A DNA stretch of 64,000 nt. Source: Perlabentimonas sp034003245 (GTDB lineage: Bacteria > Bacteroidota > Bacteroidia > Bacteroidales > Tenuifilaceae). The notes beneath the pieces were generated by a model. That model ran no database searches. It was not told the DNA's origin and saw nothing but the letters and a program-made list of their open reading frames with translations. The stretch covers positions 1 to 64,000 of the forward strand of contig JAVEYY010000026.1 of assembly GCA_034003245.1 (NCBI GenBank), written 5' to 3'. This document shows, piece by piece, positions 26,660-33,452 of this stretch (positions within the stretch are counted from its first letter, which is position 1; each line of letters opens with the position of its first letter). Both the position numbers and the translations under genes were made by a program.

Positions 26660-26684
26660 ACGATATGCTTTTTTTACATATCGT
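26660..26684. promoter_or_regulatory. Palindromic operator candidate before wtpA
   Basis: Perfect 8-bp arms ACGATATG (26660-26667) and CATATCGT (26677-26684) with a 9-nt T-rich spacer, 14 bp before the wtpA ATG. The CG-plus-TAT arms and spacing resemble ModE-type operators, and a ModE-like gene is directly upstream. It could also form a hairpin in the leader. Confidence 0.55.
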
Positions 26685-26697
26685 AAAACAAATACCT

Positions 26698-27600
26698 ATG
26701 AAAAGAGTTTTCGTCCTAGTTGCAGTCATCCTTACTATTGCTGCTTGCAGTCCAAATAGTAAGGATAGCCAAACCCTTACCATCTTTCACGCCGGAAGCT
26801 TATCGATGCCCATTAAGGCCATTGCCGATAGCTTTAAAGCTGAAAATCCTGGCGTTAGATTTTTTCTTGAAGCAGCCGGAAGCGTGGAGTGTGCACGAAA
26901 AATAACCGAGCTAAATCGGCAGGCCGATATTATGGCCTCAGCCGATTACAAGATTATTGACCAGCTGCTTATTCCCGATCACGCCGATTTTAATATCCTA
27001 TTCGCTGGCAATGAGATGGCATTGGTTCACACCAGTAAATCAAAATATGCCGATGAAATCAGCAGGGAAAATTGGTACGAAATTCTACAAAAACCAGAAG
27101 TACACTACGGCCGAAGCGATCCCAATGCCGACCCTTGCGGCTATCGCACGCTGCTTACCCTACAACTTGCCGAAAGATTTTACAACCAACCCAATCTTGC
27201 AAAAACCATTGGGGCCAAGGATAACCGCTTTATTCGGCCAAAGGAGGTTGATTTAATTGCATTACTGGAAACTGGGGCTATAGACTATATTTTTCTTTAC
27301 CGTTCGGTTGCCGTGCAACACAATCTGCCCTACCTTACATTACCCTCGGAGGTAAACTTGGGAAATCCCACATACGAGGAGTTTTACAAGCAGGCTAGCG
27401 TAACTATTAGGGGCTCTGCCCCTGGCGATTCACTTACAATAATTGGCGAACCCATGGTTTACGGAATCACCATTCCAAAAAATGCTCCCAGTAAAGAGCT
27501 GGCCAAAAAGTTTCTTGAATATTTCACTCATAAGGATAAGGGATTAAAAACTATCGAATCGATGGGAATGCCGCTGGTTGAGAAGGAGATTGATGATTGA
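26698..27600 (+). CDS. wtpA: Tungstate/molybdate ABC transporter substrate-binding lipoprotein (WtpA-like)
   Basis: 300 residues from the ATG at 26698. A lipoprotein signal peptide ends at ILTIAACSP (lipobox Cys near residue 17). The mature part is a class-II periplasmic oxyanion-binding protein with WtpA hallmarks: LTIFHAGSLSMP, EAAGSVECARKI, ADIMASADYKII and YGRSDPNADPCGYR. WtpA-type proteins bind tungstate and molybdate very tightly. Followed by permease and ATPase genes. The stop codon is embedded in a TTGATGG repeat array, which contributes the last residues. A longer in-frame TTG start is unlikely. Confidence 0.85.
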   Translation: MKRVFVLVAVILTIAACSPNSKDSQTLTIFHAGSLSMPIKAIADSFKAENPGVRFFLEAAGSVECARKITELNRQADIMASADYKIIDQLLIPDHADFNILFAGNEMALVHTSKSKYADEISRENWYEILQKPEVHYGRSDPNADPCGYRTLLTLQLAERFYNQPNLAKTIGAKDNRFIRPKEVDLIALLETGAIDYIFLYRSVAVQHNLPYLTLPSEVNLGNPTYEEFYKQASVTIRGSAPGDSLTIIGEPMVYGITIPKNAPSKELAKKFLEYFTHKDKGLKTIESMGMPLVEKEIDD

Positions 27601-27656
27601 TAATTGATGGTTGATGGTTGATGGTTGATGGTTGATGGTTGATGATTGATGATTGT
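27590..27656. repeat. Heptanucleotide array (TTGATGG)n
   Basis: About nine imperfect tandem copies of the 7-mer TTGATGG, with variants TTGATGA and TTGATAA, beginning inside the last codons of wtpA and filling the start of the wtpA-wtpB gap. Confidence 0.85.
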
Positions 27657-27674
27657 TTGATATTCGATGTTGGT

Positions 27675-27743
27675 GTTTAGGGTTTAAGGTTTAAAGTTTA
27701 AGGTTCAAGGTTCAAGGTTTAAGGTTTAAGGTTTAAGGTTCAA
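27675..27743. repeat. Heptanucleotide array (GGTTTAA)n
   Basis: About ten tandem 7-mers of the form GGTTTAA, with GGTTCAA and AGTTTAA variants, directly after the TTGATGG array and before wtpB. Confidence 0.85.
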
Positions 27744-27807
27744 CTGGATTTCGTTATTATTCCAATAATATTCTGTTTTCTAAATAGATCTAGATACTTA
27801 ATTTCGG

Positions 27808-28590
27808 ATGCAAAAATCTCCAATAAAACTTCTTTTTGCTTTTCTGGGGGGTGTGGTGCTGCTATTTATAGTGGCCCCATTACTGGGAATGGTTTTTGCT
27901 ACTCCCCTAGCCTCTTTGATTGATAACGCCTCCGACACCGAAGTTCAGCAAAGCATTTGGCTTACGCTTTCGGTTTCAATGGGAGCAACACTGGCGTTTT
28001 CCGTTATGGCAATTCCTCTAGCATACTTGCTAGCAAGACATAACTTTCAGCTTAAAAATATTGTACTTGGGATTATCGATTTACCCATCGTTATACCTCA
28101 CTCTGCTGCTGGTATAGCGCTTCTTGGCTTTATTAGTCGCGATTCAGTTATTGGCAAAATTGCCGGTTCTGTGGGGTTCAACCTGGTGGGAAGTCCTTTA
28201 GCCATTGCCATTGCCATGGCATTTGTTAGTCTTCCGTTCCTGCTAAATGCCGCTAGGGATGGCTTTGCAGCTGTTCCCGAAAGGCTAGAGAAAGCGGCTC
28301 TTGTACTTGGGGCTTCGCCCGCTCGGGTATTTTTCACAGTTTCGCTTCCATTAGCATGGCGAAGCATTGTTTCAGGACTTGTGATGATGTTTGCCCGCGG
28401 AATGAGCGAATTTGGAGCAGTGGTAATTGTGGCCTATCATCCTATGGTGGCACCAGTGCTAATATTCGATAGGTTTAATGCCTTTGGATTGAAATACGCC
28501 CGGCCGGCTGCCGTTCTGTTCATCGCCATAAGCCTTGCGGTGTTTGTGGTGATAAGGTTAATTGCCACAAAGAAGAAAAGGGATGCTTAA
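27808..28590 (+). CDS. wtpB: Tungstate/molybdate ABC transporter permease (WtpB/ModB-like)
   Basis: A 260-residue membrane protein with five to six hydrophobic segments and the binding-protein-dependent permease (EAA) loop near residue 165: EKAALVLGASPARVFFTVSLPLA. Segments such as LIVMFARGMSEFGAVVIVAY fit the ModB/WtpB type. It forms the channel for the oxyanion delivered by WtpA. The stop overlaps the start of wtpC by 8 bp, showing translational coupling; the distance to wtpA is 207 bp because of the repeat arrays. Confidence 0.85.
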   Translation: MQKSPIKLLFAFLGGVVLLFIVAPLLGMVFATPLASLIDNASDTEVQQSIWLTLSVSMGATLAFSVMAIPLAYLLARHNFQLKNIVLGIIDLPIVIPHSAAGIALLGFISRDSVIGKIAGSVGFNLVGSPLAIAIAMAFVSLPFLLNAARDGFAAVPERLEKAALVLGASPARVFFTVSLPLAWRSIVSGLVMMFARGMSEFGAVVIVAYHPMVAPVLIFDRFNAFGLKYARPAAVLFIAISLAVFVVIRLIATKKKRDA

Positions 28591-29638
28591 AATCAACAAC
28601 ATAAATAAAACCCTTGGGGTTTTTAACCTAAAGGACGTTTCGCTCCAGGTAAGCAAAGGCGAGTATTTTATACTTCTTGGACCATCGGGAGCAGGAAAAT
28701 CAATTGTTTTAGAAATTATTGCTGGTTTAACAGAACCCGACTCTGGCAGTATAGAGATTAACAACATTAATCTGAATCGTAAGCGAATACAAGAGCGAAA
28801 TGTGGGTCTGGTTTTTCAGGATTTAGCAATATTTCCTCATCTATCGGTATGGCATAACATTGCTTTCCCACTGCAGTATAAGGGCATGAAAAAACCTGAG
28901 ATTAATCGCCGGGTACTTGAGGTAGCTCAAAGCCTTTCCATTGAGCACTTGCTTCAGCGCAGTACAACCACCCTCTCGGGTGGTGAACTGCAACGGGTTG
29001 CACTTGCCCGTACGCTGGTTACAAAGCCCGATGTGCTACTCCTCGACGAGCCCCTCTCTTCGCTCGATGTGGAGCGAAGAGCCGAAATCAGAAAGCTGCT
29101 CCGAGAGATAAATCGAATGGGACAAACCATAATTCATGTTACCCACGATTACGAGGAGGCTATTGCGCTTGCTCACCGTATTGCGGTAATGAATAATGGG
29201 ATTATTGAGCAAACGGGAACTCCACAGCAAGTTTTTAGTAAACCTGTTTCGTCATTTGTTGCTGGATTTGGTGGTATTAAGAACTTTTTCCCTGTTAATG
29301 CTGTTGCATCATACAACCATGATCTTTCCGAAGTAATGATTGGCGGACAAGTTTCCATTTTTCTGCTTGGCCAAGCAGGTGAGGATGGTTACATAACTTT
29401 TCCCGAAAATGCTGTTAGCATTAGTAAAGCGCCAATGGATTCGAGTTCGCAGAACAGTTTCAAGGGGAGAGTAATTGATATTTATCCGCAACGATTTGGC
29501 GTAGAGGTGGTAGTTGATATCGGAGTGAGTATATTCTCGCTAGTTACTCAGGAATCAATCCAAAAGTTAGGAATAGAAATTGGTTCAGAGGTTTGCGTGT
29601 CATTTAAGGCCAGTAGCGTTCGGTTTATTGGGGAGTAG
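28583..29638 (+). CDS. wtpC: Tungstate/molybdate ABC transporter ATP-binding protein (WtpC/ModC-like)
   Basis: 351 residues from the ATG at 28583. ABC motifs in order: Walker A GPSGAGKS (near 37), Q-loop VFQDLAIFPHLSV, signature LSGGELQR, Walker B LLLDEPLSSLD, and switch His VTHDYEEA. The C-terminal 120 residues form a TOBE/MOP-like domain (FKGRVIDIYPQRFGVEVVVD), which in ModC binds oxyanion and can inhibit transport. It ends the operon, coupled to wtpB. Confidence 0.87.
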   Translation: MLKINNINKTLGVFNLKDVSLQVSKGEYFILLGPSGAGKSIVLEIIAGLTEPDSGSIEINNINLNRKRIQERNVGLVFQDLAIFPHLSVWHNIAFPLQYKGMKKPEINRRVLEVAQSLSIEHLLQRSTTTLSGGELQRVALARTLVTKPDVLLLDEPLSSLDVERRAEIRKLLREINRMGQTIIHVTHDYEEAIALAHRIAVMNNGIIEQTGTPQQVFSKPVSSFVAGFGGIKNFFPVNAVASYNHDLSEVMIGGQVSIFLLGQAGEDGYITFPENAVSISKAPMDSSSQNSFKGRVIDIYPQRFGVEVVVDIGVSIFSLVTQESIQKLGIEIGSEVCVSFKASSVRFIGE

Positions 29639-29640
29639 TT

Positions 29641-29703
29641 GCGAGTTACGGGTTGCAGGTTGCAGGTTGCGAGTTGCAGGTTGCGGGTTGCGGGTTGCGG
29701 GAC
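29641..29703. repeat. Heptanucleotide array (GGTTGCG)n
   Basis: About nine imperfect 7-mers (GGTTGCG, GGTTGCA, AGTTGCG, AGTTACG) begin right after the wtpC stop, a third array of the same period but a different unit. Confidence 0.85.
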
Positions 29704-29797
29704 TCGGAATTGGAAAATAACGAGGGAAAACGACGTTTATGGAGGTTAACAAAACTTGGTGCTGATGTCGCTGTAAGTTAAAAAAATCAATCAATCA

Positions 29798-29828
29798 ACC
29801 TGCCTGCTCTGACGCTAGTCAGGCAGGT
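29798..29828. repeat. Stem-loop with 9-bp GC-rich arms
   Basis: ACCTGCCTG (29798-29806) and CAGGCAGGT (29820-29828) with a 13-nt loop, in the gap between wtpC and the convergent miaA. No T-run follows on either strand, so it is more like a dispersed palindrome than a clear terminator. Confidence 0.5.
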
Positions 29829-29839
29829 CAATCACCCAA

Positions 29840-30778
29840 TCATTCGTGAATTTTTTTCAATGTGTGAAAAATGAATTCTAACTTCTGATCCATTGAAAAA
29901 TTTCCATCAATCCAATGGATGGTAAGCCCGTTGCGCTCCATACGTCGGAACCAGGTCATTTGCCGCTTAGCAAACTGATGAATGGCTGTATTTAAACCGT
30001 TAAACATCTCGTCGTAAGTAATTTCACCAAGGATGTGCTGCGTGAGCCATTTGTACTCCAATCCATAGTACATTAAATCATCGGTATTAACTCCGCTATT
30101 CAGCAGCCTTTGTACTTCATCAATCATCCCCTCGTTAAGACGTTGCCTCAACCTATCGGTAATCCGTTGCCGTTGCTGTAGTCGGGGAAAACGAACACCA
30201 AAAATAATGTTGTTAAGCTCAGGGTATTCAAAATCCTTTGCTGGAGTGCTGGCGTAGTTCAACTCAATCTCAATGGCTCGCACCAATCTTTTGCGCGTAT
30301 CGGTATCGGTATGGTTATGCAGCTTCTTCATCGATGCCAGCATCTGTTCCAACTCCTCGTGCGACTTTAAGGATAGCTCTGCTCGCAGATCAGGATTTTC
30401 GGGCACCTCAATTAATCTATATCCACGGATAGCAGCCTCGATGTATAATCCAGAGCCTCCGCAAAGAATGGGTGTTACTCCCCTTCCCGCTATCTCATTA
30501 TAGGCATTCAGGAAATACGTTTGATACTCGTAAACATTAAACTTGTAGCCGGCGTCGGCTATATCGATGAGATGATAGGGAATCTGCTTTCCGGCTACCA
30601 CATAATCGTGGAGATCCTTACCGGTACCCATATCCATGCCACGGTAAAGCTGACGGGAATCGCCGCTGATTACCTCACCGCTAATGGCGTGAGCCAAATG
30701 CGTGGCAACGCTGGTTTTCCCTCCAGCTGTGGGCCCAAGTATGGTAATAAGGTTGTAATTATTAGGGTTCCAATTCAT
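29840..30778 (-). CDS. miaA: tRNA dimethylallyltransferase
   Basis: A 312-residue protein with the MiaA P-loop GPTAGGKTS (near residue 15), the DMAPP/tRNA region ISGDSRQLYRGMDMGTGK, ILCGGSGLYIEA, and C-terminal QFAKRQMTWFRRM. It adds the isopentenyl group to A37 of tRNAs reading UNN codons. Length is typical. It is divergent from the membrane protein gene, 90 bp apart. Confidence 0.95.
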   Translation of the reverse strand: MNWNPNNYNLITILGPTAGGKTSVATHLAHAISGEVISGDSRQLYRGMDMGTGKDLHDYVVAGKQIPYHLIDIADAGYKFNVYEYQTYFLNAYNEIAGRGVTPILCGGSGLYIEAAIRGYRLIEVPENPDLRAELSLKSHEELEQMLASMKKLHNHTDTDTRKRLVRAIEIELNYASTPAKDFEYPELNNIIFGVRFPRLQQRQRITDRLRQRLNEGMIDEVQRLLNSGVNTDDLMYYGLEYKWLTQHILGEITYDEMFNGLNTAIHQFAKRQMTWFRRMERNGLTIHWIDGNFSMDQKLEFIFHTLKKIHE

Positions 30779-30822
30779 TATCCTAAGGTATTGAATTTTG
30801 CGCTTTATGCCGTAAAATTAGC

Positions 30823-30830
30823 TATTTTTG
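30823..30830 (+). promoter_or_regulatory. -7 box before the membrane protein gene
   Basis: TATTTTTG matches TAnnTTTG and lies 38 bp before the ATG at 30869. A TTTG at 30797-30800 is 22 bp upstream, slightly longer than the usual 19-20. Confidence 0.4.
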
Positions 30831-30868
30831 CAGTCATTGTTGAGAAAGAATGTAACAGACCAGCACAC

Positions 30869-31426
30869 ATGTTAATCAACCTTATTAAATCGATACTGGT
30901 ATCACCAATAGATGGGTGGGACAGCCTGGATAAATCCGAGAGGGTCTCCACCACAGCTGGGTTTAATCTACTAGTAAATCTGGCATTAATTGCCGGTATT
31001 ATAAGCTTTGTGGGGATTAGCATAAGCAGTGAAGGCTCCTTTGTGCTAGCAATAAAATACTTTGGATACATCTCGCTAAAATGGTTGTTTAGCATTCTAT
31101 TTGCCAGCTGGGCAATTGCAAAGTTAGCACGAGGTTTTAAAGGGATTATGTCGATGCCTAAAACGCTGATTATAATTTCCCTTTGCTCCTCTATTTTGAT
31201 AATCTCGATTAGTCTTGGCCATATTTTCCCGGTAGCCAAAGTTTTTTTCTATCTCCTGAGTAGCATTGGAGTTGTTTACTACTACTTTGCTCTAAACAAA
31301 TTGTCGGGGTTGAGCCATGAGCGGGTTCCCGGATTTTTGCTAATTTCGCTGCTGGTTTTAGCCCTCATTGTTTTCATTGTAGAGATGGTGCTGGTGCTGA
31401 TCTTTAATATTCCTGTTCATCTATAG
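30869..31426 (+). CDS. Yip1-like multi-pass membrane protein
   Basis: 185 residues from the ATG at 30869. After a short amphipathic start with SPIDGWDSLD, there are five predicted membrane segments (for example LLVNLALIAGIISFVGISI and LLISLLVLALIVFIVEMVLV). The SPIDGW start and topology resemble Yip1/YIF1-type membrane domains, but I could not confirm this. A longer frame upstream to 30521 is antisense to miaA and is rejected. It ends 7 bp before smpB, suggesting co-transcription. Confidence 0.6.
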   Translation: MLINLIKSILVSPIDGWDSLDKSERVSTTAGFNLLVNLALIAGIISFVGISISSEGSFVLAIKYFGYISLKWLFSILFASWAIAKLARGFKGIMSMPKTLIIISLCSSILIISISLGHIFPVAKVFFYLLSSIGVVYYYFALNKLSGLSHERVPGFLLISLLVLALIVFIVEMVLVLIFNIPVHL

Positions 31427-31433
31427 ACAGATA

Positions 31434-31889
31434 ATGGCAACACAACCTAAAATATCAATTAAAAATAAAAAGGCTTTTTTTCAGTACGAGATACTGGAGA
31501 CTTTTACTGCCGGAATTGTGCTTACCGGCACCGAAATAAAATCGATTCGGCAAAGTAAAGCTAGCATGGTTGATGCGTACTGCAAGTTTATCAACGGCGA
31601 ACTGTGGCTCACCGGAATGCACATTGCCGAGTACACCTATGGCACATACAACAACCACGAGCCCAAGCGCGAGCGTAAACTTTTGATGAACAGAACCGAG
31701 CTACGCAAGCTATTCAGGTCATCGCAGGAGAAAGGGCTAACCATTGTGGCGCTCAAGCTATTTCTTACTCCCAGAGGCCTAGCCAAGGTTGATATTGGCC
31801 TTGCCCGCGGTAAAAAGATGCACGACAAGCGTGAGGATCTTAAGAAAAAGGACTCTAAGCGCGAGATGGAAAGGCTAAGGAAGTTTTAG
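31434..31889 (+). CDS. smpB: SsrA-binding protein SmpB
   Basis: A 151-residue protein of normal length with the SmpB hallmarks KNKKAFFQYEILETFTAGIV, LTGTEIKSIRQSKAS, LTGMHIAEYTYGTYNNHEPK and the basic C-terminal tail KMHDKREDLKKKDSKREME. It carries tmRNA to stalled ribosomes. The ssrA gene itself was not seen in the window. Confidence 0.96.
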   Translation: MATQPKISIKNKKAFFQYEILETFTAGIVLTGTEIKSIRQSKASMVDAYCKFINGELWLTGMHIAEYTYGTYNNHEPKRERKLLMNRTELRKLFRSSQEKGLTIVALKLFLTPRGLAKVDIGLARGKKMHDKREDLKKKDSKREMERLRKF

Positions 31890-32026
31890 GTTACCGGTTC
31901 AAAAATTTACCAAATTTTTGTTTGTGGATCGATATTCGATGTTTGATGTATGGTATTTGATTTGCAATTACGGCTGGTTTACTGACACTCAAAGTTCTAC
32001 ACTTCATTCTGCTGAGTCAAGCATTA

Positions 32027-32034
32027 TACTTTTG
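32027..32034 (+). promoter_or_regulatory. -7 box before the 33-codon ORF
   Basis: TACTTTTG is a perfect TAnnTTTG match; RNA would start near 32041, about 31 nt before the ATG at 32072. There is no TTTG at -33. Confidence 0.4.
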
Positions 32035-32071
32035 TCCCAATCTTAATGGGTAAGTAACTTAAGCCAACGTT

Positions 32072-32173
32072 ATGGATTTTCAGGAAAGGATTAAAAAAAT
32101 TCAACCCACGCAACCTTTTCTACCCTATCTTCATCTATGGGGTGTTATTGTGAAAGTTTATAAAATAGCATAA
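32072..32173 (+). CDS. Candidate 33-residue small protein
   Basis: An ATG ORF of 33 codons starting MDFQERIKKIQPTQPF and ending in a hydrophobic stretch (LWGVIVKVYKIA). It is flanked by a perfect -7 box upstream and an intrinsic terminator 20 bp downstream, so a short transcript is plausible. There is no Shine-Dalgarno, which is common in this phylum. Coding status is unproven; it could equally mark a small RNA. Confidence 0.3.
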   Translation: MDFQERIKKIQPTQPFLPYLHLWGVIVKVYKIA

Positions 32174-32192
32174 TACTCCAGCCTGATAAACC

Positions 32193-32231
32193 AAAAAGCT
32201 CGCCGCAAGGATTTTCCACGGCGAGCTTTTT
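32193..32231. terminator. Strong bidirectional intrinsic terminator
   Basis: AAAAAGCTCGCCG (32193-32205) and CGGCGAGCTTTTT (32219-32231) form a perfect 13-bp stem, with A- and T-runs on the two sides. It can end gldB on the minus strand and any plus-strand small transcript. Confidence 0.92.
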
Positions 32232-32260
32232 AACGTTGGACGCTCCAGATTACGAAAATC

Positions 32261-33274
32261 TTAGGGGTTATAACGAGCCCTATTCAGGATACTCTGGTAG
32301 TCCGTCTCGTTCATTAACATCTCCAGGGAGTAATCCCTATTCCTATCCATAAACCGCGACACAATCCTGTAGCCCAGCCAAACGGCTGCCTTACCGGGCG
32401 ATTCGGGAGGAAATCCCTTGGTAAATGGCGCACCGCTTACAAACTGGGTTATGGTAAAATTATCGGTAGTAAACAGCAGCTTGTGCTCCACCAGGTACGC
32501 CCACATGTGCGACTCGTTGTTGCGGCACCACTTCATCTGCTCGGGCGTAAACCCAAAGATTAAGCTATCGGGCTGATCGGGAAGCAAACGCTTTGTAAGA
32601 TACATCAAGGAACCCTCGTAGATCATGTTATTCACCAGGTTGTCGATGGAATCGTTAAACACAAACTCGCTGAAAGCCCATGCCCTCACCAGGTCCGATG
32701 GTACCTTTTGGGGGTGCATATTGTACTGTAGGTACTTGGCTATTCCAAGCCGAGGGTAATACTCGCAGTCGCTCCCCAAGTACCGGTCGAAACCAACGGC
32801 CAAAACGCTATCGGCAACCACCACTGAATTGTTAAAACCCGAAATAAACCCGTAAACACGGGGAATCTGCTTGTTAGGGAAGTAGTAGCGGTAACGCTTA
32901 AAGGCGTTAGTCATCTCCCTATCTAACCAGCTGGTATTGGTGAACACTCTTTGAACCTCGCCATAGGTTTCAGCCACCATATTATCGGTGATAAAGCTGT
33001 AAAGGTAGTCCTCAAAGCCAGGAGTTTCAGGGGTACCAATTCCGATTATGCCCTCGGTAAAGACCTCGAAGAAATCGCCATACTGGCGATTAATCGCCTC
33101 AACTTCACTATTAATATTCTCAGGGTCGATACCAAATAGAGCCTGGTCGAACCGCTCAACCAGAATAGAGATATCGTTGCTATCGAGTGGAATTTTTGCT
33201 TCTCTACGGCTAGTACAAGAAACTAGCAGAGCAAAAATAAGCACTAAAAGGAGTCGAAATCGCTTGTTAATCAT
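32261..33274 (-). CDS. gldB: Gliding-motility lipoprotein GldB family
   Basis: 337 residues with a lipoprotein signal peptide (lipobox LLVSC, Cys20) and sequence features of the GldB family: ERFDQALFGIDPEN near 40, YGDFFEVFTEGIIGIG near 70, VYGFISGFNNSVVVAD near 145, YLGSDCEYYPRLGIAKYLQYNMHPQ near 165, and GFPPESPGKAAVWLGYRIV near 300. In Flavobacterium GldB is needed for gliding, but homologues occur in many non-gliding Bacteroidota, so motility is not proven. It stands alone, divergent from the helicase gene. Confidence 0.85.
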   Translation of the reverse strand: MINKRFRLLLVLIFALLVSCTSRREAKIPLDSNDISILVERFDQALFGIDPENINSEVEAINRQYGDFFEVFTEGIIGIGTPETPGFEDYLYSFITDNMVAETYGEVQRVFTNTSWLDREMTNAFKRYRYYFPNKQIPRVYGFISGFNNSVVVADSVLAVGFDRYLGSDCEYYPRLGIAKYLQYNMHPQKVPSDLVRAWAFSEFVFNDSIDNLVNNMIYEGSLMYLTKRLLPDQPDSLIFGFTPEQMKWCRNNESHMWAYLVEHKLLFTTDNFTITQFVSGAPFTKGFPPESPGKAAVWLGYRIVSRFMDRNRDYSLEMLMNETDYQSILNRARYNP

Positions 33275-33384
33275 AGCTAGGAGTTTAAAATATATTTTGT
33301 AAAAATAAGCCTTTTTTAACAGTGGGCTAGCAACCCACTCTGTTAAACGGAGCTAATTGCGATTTAGCATCCACAATAGCCGTT

Positions 33385-33415
33385 TTTGCCATTCAGCTTA
33401 ATTTATGTACTTTTA
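33385..33415 (+). promoter_or_regulatory. Promoter of the Pif1-like helicase gene
   Basis: TTTG (33385-33388) and TACTTTTA (33408-33415) are separated by exactly 19 bp, giving the best -33/-7 pair in the window. RNA would start near 33422, about 30 nt before the ATG at 33453. Confidence 0.65.
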
Positions 33416-33452
33416 TCAAGGTATTTAATATCACATCGCTTTCATGTAGATA

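Larger units (their letters stand above)
31890..32260. other. Intergenic region with small-ORF candidate and terminator
   Basis: 371 bp between smpB and gldB. It contains heptamer-like debris (around 31925-31965), a perfect TACTTTTG box (32027-32034), a 33-codon ORF (32072-32173) and a strong terminator (32193-32231). Confidence 0.5.

Noticed and set aside
27590..27743. CRISPR array
   Set aside because: Units are 7 bp, contiguous and without spacers; no cas genes nearby.
30521..30868. N-terminal extension of the Yip1-like protein
   Set aside because: It lies antisense to the miaA coding region and lacks hydrophobic or domain features; the ATG at 30869 is better.
33315..33347. Terminator between gldB and the helicase gene
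   Set aside because: The imperfect stem (8 bp, 2-nt bulge, 4 bp) lies between two divergent gene starts, not after a gene; probably incidental or regulatory.
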